Assembly: GCF_024213195.1 (NCBI RefSeq)
Contig: NZ_JANAVF010000014.1
Location: 124,001-188,000, forward strand
DNA: 64,000 nt
Source of the DNA: Streptomyces sp. TBY4
GTDB lineage: Bacteria > Actinomycetota > Actinomycetes > Streptomycetales > Streptomycetaceae
Reading direction: 5' to 3'
Shown piece by piece: positions 59,682 through 64,000 of this stretch; the stretch's first letter is position 1, and each line of letters opens with the position of its first letter. The position numbers and the translations under genes were made by a program. The notes beneath the pieces were generated by a model. That model was not told the origin of the DNA, did not search any database, and was given only the letters and a program-made list of their open reading frames with translations.

Positions 59682-60145
59682 CTGGGACCCTGCCCGGCAG
59701 CAGCCGTAGACGAATCCGCATCCGCGCAGCCCGACGGCGGGAGAACCGCCGAACACGGCAAGGGGGCAACTACGGATGAAGCCCGTCGAATGGGCACAGC
59801 AGACCTCCCGGAACACCCTGCGATCACGGCCACCCTAAACCGCGGAAAGAGCAAGCGACCCGGCCTCAGGACCAGTTGCAATGACGCATGGCCCGTTATC
59901 GACTCCAGGGCGTCGGATTCCATCTGCGAGTGCCCGGCCCGGGTCCTCCGACTGCCAGTCGAAGTAAGTCTTGCCGGTGCCGCCGCCGGTGCGGTGACGG
60001 GTTCGACGAACGGTTCGGGCTGGGGCCCGGCGGCCGCGGGCAGTGAACCAGATCTTCCGGCTCCTGTACGGCTGACGTCCCCCGGGGAAGGCGTCGCGCG
60101 GCGTCCGACGCCGCAGCAGTCACTGAACGCGCGACGCCGCGAGGC
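59682..60145. other. Intergenic region with no supported gene
   Basis: About 460 bp between the adaptor start and the cupin stop. It contains the adaptor operon promoter region and a lower-GC patch around 59820-59900. A short minus-strand frame reads TGGGTGKTYFDWQSEDPGRA but has no start, ribosome site or recognisable domain. I see no terminator hairpin of note. Confidence 0.5.
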
Positions 60146-60577
60146 TCAGCCGGCCCCGACCGGGAGCAGGCCGACCCGCTCCTCCAGCCAGGACGGAAGA
60201 TCCAGCAGCCGGACGCCTTCTTGTTCTTCGGGGTCGGTGCGTGCGACCAGGCACACCATGTCCTCGGCTCCGGTGTTGACAGGCATGTGGGGCGTGTCCG
60301 CAGGGATGTGGATGTAGTCGCCGGCGCGCAGCAGGGCGTGTTCGGCCAGGTCCTCCCCGTGCCAGACCTCGACCTGCCCGGACTGGATGAAAATGGCCGA
60401 CTCGTGCCCCTCGTGCAGGTGAGGGCGCCCCCGCGTCCCCGCGGGCATGACCAGCCGGTGCAGACACAACCGCTCCGCGCCCGCGGACTGGGCACTGATC
60501 CCCGCCCCGAAGGTGCCGCCCTGGATGCCGTCATAGGTGCCGGTCCGCACGACCGTGCACTGCTTCTGATCTGTCAT
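60146..60577 (-). CDS. Cupin-domain protein
   Basis: 143 residues, one cupin_2 barrel. Motif 1 HLHEGHESAIFIQSGQVEVW and motif 2 AGDYIHIPADTPHMPVNTG supply the usual His/Glu metal ligands (H-x-H-E-x-H and H). The function could be enzymatic (isomerase, oxygenase) or ligand-binding. ATG 60577 is preferred; upstream in-frame sequence to 60775 is Arg/Pro-rich without conservation. It is transcribed alone, downstream of the aminotransferase gene (gap 115 bp). Confidence 0.85.
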   Translation of the reverse strand: MTDQKQCTVVRTGTYDGIQGGTFGAGISAQSAGAERLCLHRLVMPAGTRGRPHLHEGHESAIFIQSGQVEVWHGEDLAEHALLRAGDYIHIPADTPHMPVNTGAEDMVCLVARTDPEEQEGVRLLDLPSWLEERVGLLPVGAG

Positions 60578-60692
60578 GCGGGCAGTACACCAGGCAGCCG
60601 ACGGCGTCAGAGCAGTTCCCGCCACTGGTCCGGCACGGACTGGCAGCCGTGCACGAGCCGGCCGCCGCGTGGGCCTTGATGGACTCGATCCG

Positions 60693-61982
60693 TCAAGGCG
60701 AGGTCTCGCAAACTCCCCGGACCTGCCCCAGGACGCGCTCCGCCGCGGGGTCAAAGTCCTCGACGCATCCCGCAATGCGGGTCAGCGCCTCCTCCAGGCG
60801 GTCCGGCGGGACCGTGTAGGAGATGCGGACGTGGTGGGGGGCGGCGAAGTCGGCGCCGGGGACCACTGCGACGTTGGCCTCCGTGAGGAGGAGTTCCGCA
60901 AAGTCTGCCGCTGAGGTGATGGTGCGGCCGGCCAGGGTGCGGCCGTAGGTGCCGGAGACGTCGGCGAGGAGGAAGAAGGTGCCGGTGGGGTCTCCGTCGA
61001 CCTTGATGCCCGGGATGTCCGCCAGGGCCTTGATGGTGGTCAGGCGGCGGTCGTTCAGTTCGTGTCGGCGGCGCTCCAGCTCGGTGGTGAGGTCTGCCGT
61101 CAGGGCGCCGAGTGCCGCCTGCTGGGAGATCGAGGACGGGGCCGAGGCCGTGTGGCTCTGGATCGCCGTGATGGCCGCCGCCACGGGAGTGGGAGCCGCG
61201 ACCCAGCCGATGCGCCAGCCCGTCATGGCGAACGTCTTGGAGACGCCGCCGATGGTGAGGGTGCGTTCGGCGGCTTCCGGGCCGAGTGCCGCGACGGAGA
61301 CGTGTGCGGTCTCGCCGAAGACCCAGTGGTCGCAGATCTCGTCGCTGATGATCGCCAGGTCGTGGTCGATCGCCACCTGGACGAGTGCGGCCAGTTCGGT
61401 CCTGTCGTGGACGACGCCGGAGGGGTTGGCCGGGTTGTTGAGGAGCAGGACCCTCGTGCGGTCGGTGACCGCCGCGCGCAGTTGGTCGGCGGTCACCTTC
61501 AGACCGGCGTCGGGGGCGGGCTGGACGGGGACGAGGGTGCCTCCTGCCAGGGCTGCGAGGTGGGGGTAGCTGACCCAGTAGGGGGCCGGGATGAGGATCT
61601 CGTCGCCCGGTTCGATCAGGGTGGTGAAGGCGTAGTGGAGGGCTTGCTTGGCGCCGGCCGTGATGACCACCTGGCCGGGCTCGTACGCCGTTCCGTGGCG
61701 GTTGACGAAGTCGGCGGCGGCCGCCCGGAGTTCGGGGATGCCTGCGGCCGGGGTGTAGCGGGTGAAGTCGGTGGCGATGGCCTCGAGGGCGGCGTGGGCC
61801 GCCGGTTCTACAGTCGGGAAGGCCGGTTCTCCGCTCGTGAGGTTGATGACGTCGACCCCCCGGGCGATCAGCGCCTTCGCCTGGGCGTCCAGGGCGGCGG
61901 TCGCGGAGGGCGGTACCTGCGCGGCTCGCCGGGCCAGGCGGATGGGGCCGGTCGCTTCGGGGGTGGACGTCTCAGTGCTCAC
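60693..61982 (-). CDS. Class I PLP aminotransferase (aspartate aminotransferase-like)
   Basis: 429 residues from GTG 61982 (AGGA 6 bases upstream). Fold-type I motifs: NLTSGEPAFPTVEPA, LNNPANPSGVVHDR, IISDEICDHWVF and the PLP lysine in IGGVSKTFAMTGWRIGW. It transfers the amino group of aspartate or a related amino acid. It lies 41 bp after the 57-residue CxxC protein gene on the same strand, so both may be driven from the operator-containing promoter at 62198-62335. Confidence 0.88.
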   Translation of the reverse strand: MSTETSTPEATGPIRLARRAAQVPPSATAALDAQAKALIARGVDVINLTSGEPAFPTVEPAAHAALEAIATDFTRYTPAAGIPELRAAAADFVNRHGTAYEPGQVVITAGAKQALHYAFTTLIEPGDEILIPAPYWVSYPHLAALAGGTLVPVQPAPDAGLKVTADQLRAAVTDRTRVLLLNNPANPSGVVHDRTELAALVQVAIDHDLAIISDEICDHWVFGETAHVSVAALGPEAAERTLTIGGVSKTFAMTGWRIGWVAAPTPVAAAITAIQSHTASAPSSISQQAALGALTADLTTELERRRHELNDRRLTTIKALADIPGIKVDGDPTGTFFLLADVSGTYGRTLAGRTITSAADFAELLLTEANVAVVPGADFAAPHHVRISYTVPPDRLEEALTRIAGCVEDFDPAAERVLGQVRGVCETSP

Positions 61983-62023
61983 GAGGTTCCTCGGGGTGGG
62001 ATTCGGTACGGGTGCGACGGGGT

Positions 62024-62197
62024 TCAGATGCGTACGCCGTAGGAGGCGACCACGGAGTCCTGGGCGCGGCGGAGTTCGGCCGAGCGGCGCACGGAGTCGC
62101 TGACTTCGGCGCAGCCGTCGCAGAAGCGGACGGTGGCGACGAAGGCATCGCTGCGGGCCCGGCGGAACTTGCGGATGGAGCGGCGAATGGACGACAT
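62024..62197 (-). CDS. 57-residue CxxC protein
   Basis: Very short gene: MSSIRRSIRKFRRARSDAF, then RFCDGCAEVSDSVRRSAELR and a C-terminus ending ASYGVRI. It is Arg-rich, has one FCDGC CxxC pair and normal Streptomyces third-position GC. The ATG lies only 13 bp from the nearest 18-bp operator copy. The CxxC could bind a soft metal, but no family is recognised. It probably forms an operon with the aminotransferase downstream. Confidence 0.6.
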   Translation of the reverse strand: MSSIRRSIRKFRRARSDAFVATVRFCDGCAEVSDSVRRSAELRRAQDSVVASYGVRI

Positions 62198-62210
62198 GAC
62201 ATCCTCGATT

Positions 62211-62265
62211 CATAGATGAGCGTCTATGGGTTGAGGATGGCAGGACTCATAGATGTTCGTCAATG
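62211..62265. promoter_or_regulatory. Two ArsR-type operator copies between divergent genes
   Basis: CATAGATGAGCGTCTATG (62211-62228) and CATAGATGTTCGTCAATG (62248-62265), starting 37 bases apart. They share CATAGAYG-N3-GTCNATG with the three copies upstream of the permease. The first lies next to the CxxC gene start, the second 71 bases before the ArsR ATG, so both directions could be repressed. Confidence 0.75.
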
Positions 62266-62335
62266 GTTTTGGCGTCGCGTCCCGCCTCCCGGGCAGATCT
62301 GGACGCAGGAGGCTTCCATCGGCCAGATTGGGCGC

Positions 62336-62713
62336 ATGATCGAGCCTGCACCCGCCGGGATGTCCACGCCCTGCCGCCCTGAGCCCATGACTGCCGCCGA
62401 AGCCGTGGACCTGGCAGCCGCGTTCAAGGCGCTGGCCGATCCGGTGCGGCTGCGGATCGCCAGCATCGTGGCCTGCTGCCCGGCCGGCGAGGTCTGCATG
62501 GGCGAGATCGCCGCGTCGTTCTCCGTCTCGGGGCCGACGGTCAGTCACCACCTGAAGAAGCTGCGGGAGGCGGGCGTACTGTCCTCCGAGCGGCGGGCGA
62601 ACGAGGTGTACTACCAGGTGCGTTCCGACCGCCTGGACGCCCTCATAGGCCAGCTCTCCGCGATGAAGCCGATGGCCGGGGCCGGGCAGGAATCCTGCGC
62701 GCTCCCCGCCTGA
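62336..62713 (+). CDS. ArsR/SmtB-family metal(loid)-responsive repressor
   Basis: 125 residues from ATG 62336 (or 117 from 62360). Winged helix: FKALADPVRLRIASIVA, FSVSGPTVSHHLKKLREAGV and NEVYYQVRSDRLDAL. Candidate thiol ligands lie in IVACCPAGEVCMGEI, near the alpha3-type site but not the classic CxC of ArsR/CadC; a further Cys lies near the C-terminus. It would dissociate from the operators on binding a metal or metalloid. No strong ribosome site is seen before 62336. Confidence 0.88.
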   Translation: MIEPAPAGMSTPCRPEPMTAAEAVDLAAAFKALADPVRLRIASIVACCPAGEVCMGEIAASFSVSGPTVSHHLKKLREAGVLSSERRANEVYYQVRSDRLDALIGQLSAMKPMAGAGQESCALPA

Positions 62714-62745
62714 CCCGACGGGGAAACCCCCCGGACATGGCTGCA

Positions 62746-62770
62746 GCCCGCCCCGGAGCAGGGGGCGGGC
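62746..62770. terminator. Bidirectional terminator, ArsR / permease
   Basis: 9-bp stem GCCCGCCCC/GGGGCGGGC (62746-62754 with 62762-62770), 7-base loop, between convergent genes. Confidence 0.75.
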
Positions 62771-62808
62771 CGTTGCCGTCTGTTGCGTTGGCGCTCAGGC
62801 CGGGTTGA

Positions 62809-63873
62809 TCAGAGCCACATCGGGGCGGTGTAGCCGAGGACGCACGCACCGGTGAAGAGGATGCCGACGACCAGGGCCACCACGCGCCAGCGGGCGATGA
62901 GGAGCATGCCGCTGATGGCGCCGACGCTGGTGCCCGCACCGGTCATCAGGAAGGCGATCGCCGGGCCGGGGCCCATACCGCCCTTCATCAGGGAGGCGAT
63001 GAGCGGCAGCGAGCCGTCGGAGTTCAGGTAGACCGGGATGCCGATGAGCGCGGCGAGCGGGACGGAGTACCAGTTGCCGCCGCCGAGGTACTCGGTCAGG
63101 TAGCGGGTCGGGATCGAGTTGATGATCAGGAAGCCGAGCGTCGCGAAGCCCAGGAAGTAGAGCGCGAGGCGCTTGCTGGTGATCATGAGCTCGTTGCCGA
63201 ACTCGTCGAGCTTCCAGCGCTTGACCAGGCTGGTCTCGACCGGCGCGGGGGCCGGCGCCGGGGCGATGGGCCGGTTCAGCAGGGCCGTACGGGCCAGGCC
63301 GCCGCCACCACCGGATCCGGCCGGGACGCTCACGCCGCCGCCACCGGTCACGTCGTCCTCGGCGCCATCGCTGGTGCAGCAGCTCTCCTCGGCCTTCTTC
63401 TCGGCCTCGGTGGAGGTCAGGCGGGCCTGGCCGTCGAGCCAGCCGGTCTTTTCGATGAGCCAGGTGATGGCGCCGGCGAAGAAGCCGAGGACGATCGCGG
63501 CCACGAAGAAGGTCACGGCGAAGTCCGGGCCGAACAGACCTATGGAGTAGACGAGTTCCTCCGGGCTGGTCAGCGGCGAGGCGACCATGAAGGTGACGAC
63601 CGGGGCCCAGGGGACGCTGGAGGCGAGGGCGCCCAGGACGACCGCGGTGGTGCCGCAGGAGCAGAACGGGGTGAGCGTCGCGAGGACCACGGCCCCGATG
63701 ACCGCCCAGAGCGTCTTGCGGCGCAGCCAGGAGGAGAGCCGCTCCGCGCCGACGTACACCGGGATGGCCGAGGCCACGATCACGCTGATCAGCAGGAAGG
63801 GCCAGTTCGCCGCGAGGGTGTGGCCGACGTCCGAGGCTGTCTTGCCCAGGACGTCAAGGACGGTGTCGAACAC
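62809..63873 (-). CDS. COG0701/UPF0718 (DUF318) permease, putative metal(loid) exporter
   Basis: 354 residues with about 8 helices in two halves. The first half has TPFCSCGTTAVVLGALAS, the thiol motif typical of this family (ArsP-like and YraQ-like permeases); the second half repeats the pattern in LIGIPVYLNSDGSLPLIASL. A cytoplasmic linker of about 80 residues holds EESCCTSDGAED, a further Cys pair. GTG 63873 is preferred (GGAG 6 bases upstream); a TTG at 63885 is possible. Three operator copies lie directly upstream, so expression is probably ArsR-controlled. Confidence 0.85.
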   Translation of the reverse strand: MFDTVLDVLGKTASDVGHTLAANWPFLLISVIVASAIPVYVGAERLSSWLRRKTLWAVIGAVVLATLTPFCSCGTTAVVLGALASSVPWAPVVTFMVASPLTSPEELVYSIGLFGPDFAVTFFVAAIVLGFFAGAITWLIEKTGWLDGQARLTSTEAEKKAEESCCTSDGAEDDVTGGGGVSVPAGSGGGGGLARTALLNRPIAPAPAPAPVETSLVKRWKLDEFGNELMITSKRLALYFLGFATLGFLIINSIPTRYLTEYLGGGNWYSVPLAALIGIPVYLNSDGSLPLIASLMKGGMGPGPAIAFLMTGAGTSVGAISGMLLIARWRVVALVVGILFTGACVLGYTAPMWL

Positions 63874-63892
63874 GGAGAGCTCCAACTCAACT

Positions 63893-63981
63893 CATAGACG
63901 GCTGTCGATGGGTTGAACTCTGTCGGATACATAGATGACTGTCAATGAGTTTGGGGAACAATCCATAGATGGCCGTCGTTG
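63893..63981. promoter_or_regulatory. Three ArsR-type operator copies upstream of the permease
   Basis: CATAGACGGCTGTCGATG (63893-63910), CATAGATGACTGTCAATG (63930-63947) and CATAGATGGCCGTCGTTG (63964-63981) start 37 and 34 bases apart. They match the two copies in front of the ArsR gene. Confidence 0.75.
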
Positions 63982-64000
63982 AATCGGGTATGCCTACGCC

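Noticed and set aside
59896..60145. Minus-strand frame with TGGGTGKTYFDWQSEDPGRA as a possible gene remnant
   Set aside because: No start, no ribosome site, too short to assign; kept as intergenic.
62216..62335. Upstream start for the ArsR gene at 62216
   Set aside because: It would place the start inside the operator pair and add residues without similarity to ArsR proteins.
1..64000. tRNA, rRNA or attachment sites
   Set aside because: No T-loop or anticodon-stem pattern and no integrase or direct-repeat borders were seen.

Overview
The window is about 73% GC. It carries chaplins, rodlins, an hrdD-type sigma factor, a DUF6227 protein and an AfsA/gamma-butyrolactone-receptor pair, so it comes from a Streptomyces (or very close relative) chromosome; the species cannot be named from the sequence. 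No tRNA, rRNA or CRISPR array was seen.

Left part (1-33 kb), mostly ordinary genes. 1-5.9 kb is a minus-strand exopolysaccharide operon: a secreted DUF3344-like protein, a GT4 glycosyltransferase, a polyprenyl glycosylphosphotransferase, an O-antigen-ligase-like polymerase and the start of a MurJ/Wzx-type flippase. Most of these genes overlap by 4 bp. It is divergent from a 6.0-10.9 kb aerial-surface island: three short chaplins, one long LAxTG-anchored chaplin, two rodlins with matching leaders, and two small secreted proteins. Next come VKOR, DUF6227, the fructose PTS operon fruR-fruK-fruA, an MFS/WYL divergent pair, hrdD, an Uma2 nuclease-fold protein, a DODA-type dioxygenase with a small Cys-rich partner, an MFS/TetR efflux unit, a secreted M6 protease, a zinc-type alcohol dehydrogenase, RidA, a PucR regulator and a tyrosine phosphatase. 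At 31.4-33.4 kb an IS701-like transposase gene is divergent from a TetR gene across a palindrome.

Middle part (33.4-56 kb), the most interesting region. It looks like a biosynthetic gene cluster built on a sedoheptulose-7-phosphate cyclase (2-epi-5-epi-valiolone synthase type). Downstream of the cyclase, closely packed and often overlapping genes encode a fused ROK-kinase/zinc-dehydrogenase, a sugar-phosphate isomerase/epimerase, a HAD phosphatase, a beta-lactamase-fold hydrolase, a 2-oxoacid dehydrogenase E1alpha/E1beta/E2 set without E3, a transaldolase-like protein that lacks the Schiff-base lysine, and a sugar-type MFS transporter. Upstream lie an aldo-keto reductase and a Tat-exported berberine-bridge-type flavoenzyme. 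A divergent operon encodes a VOC protein, an F420-type nitroreductase and an acyl/aryl-CoA ligase. The cluster ends with an MFS exporter and a gamma-butyrolactone unit (SDR, HAD, receptor, AfsA) with two matching receptor-site-like sequences. I infer a hormone-controlled C7-cyclitol pathway; the product is unknown.

Right part (56-64 kb). It holds a MacB-like ABC export operon, a cupin protein, a class I aminotransferase preceded by a 57-residue CxxC protein, an ArsR-family regulator and a COG0701 (UPF0718) permease. Five copies of one 18-bp operator-like sequence sit in the promoters of the ArsR/CxxC pair and of the permease, which ties these genes into one probable metal or metalloid regulon.
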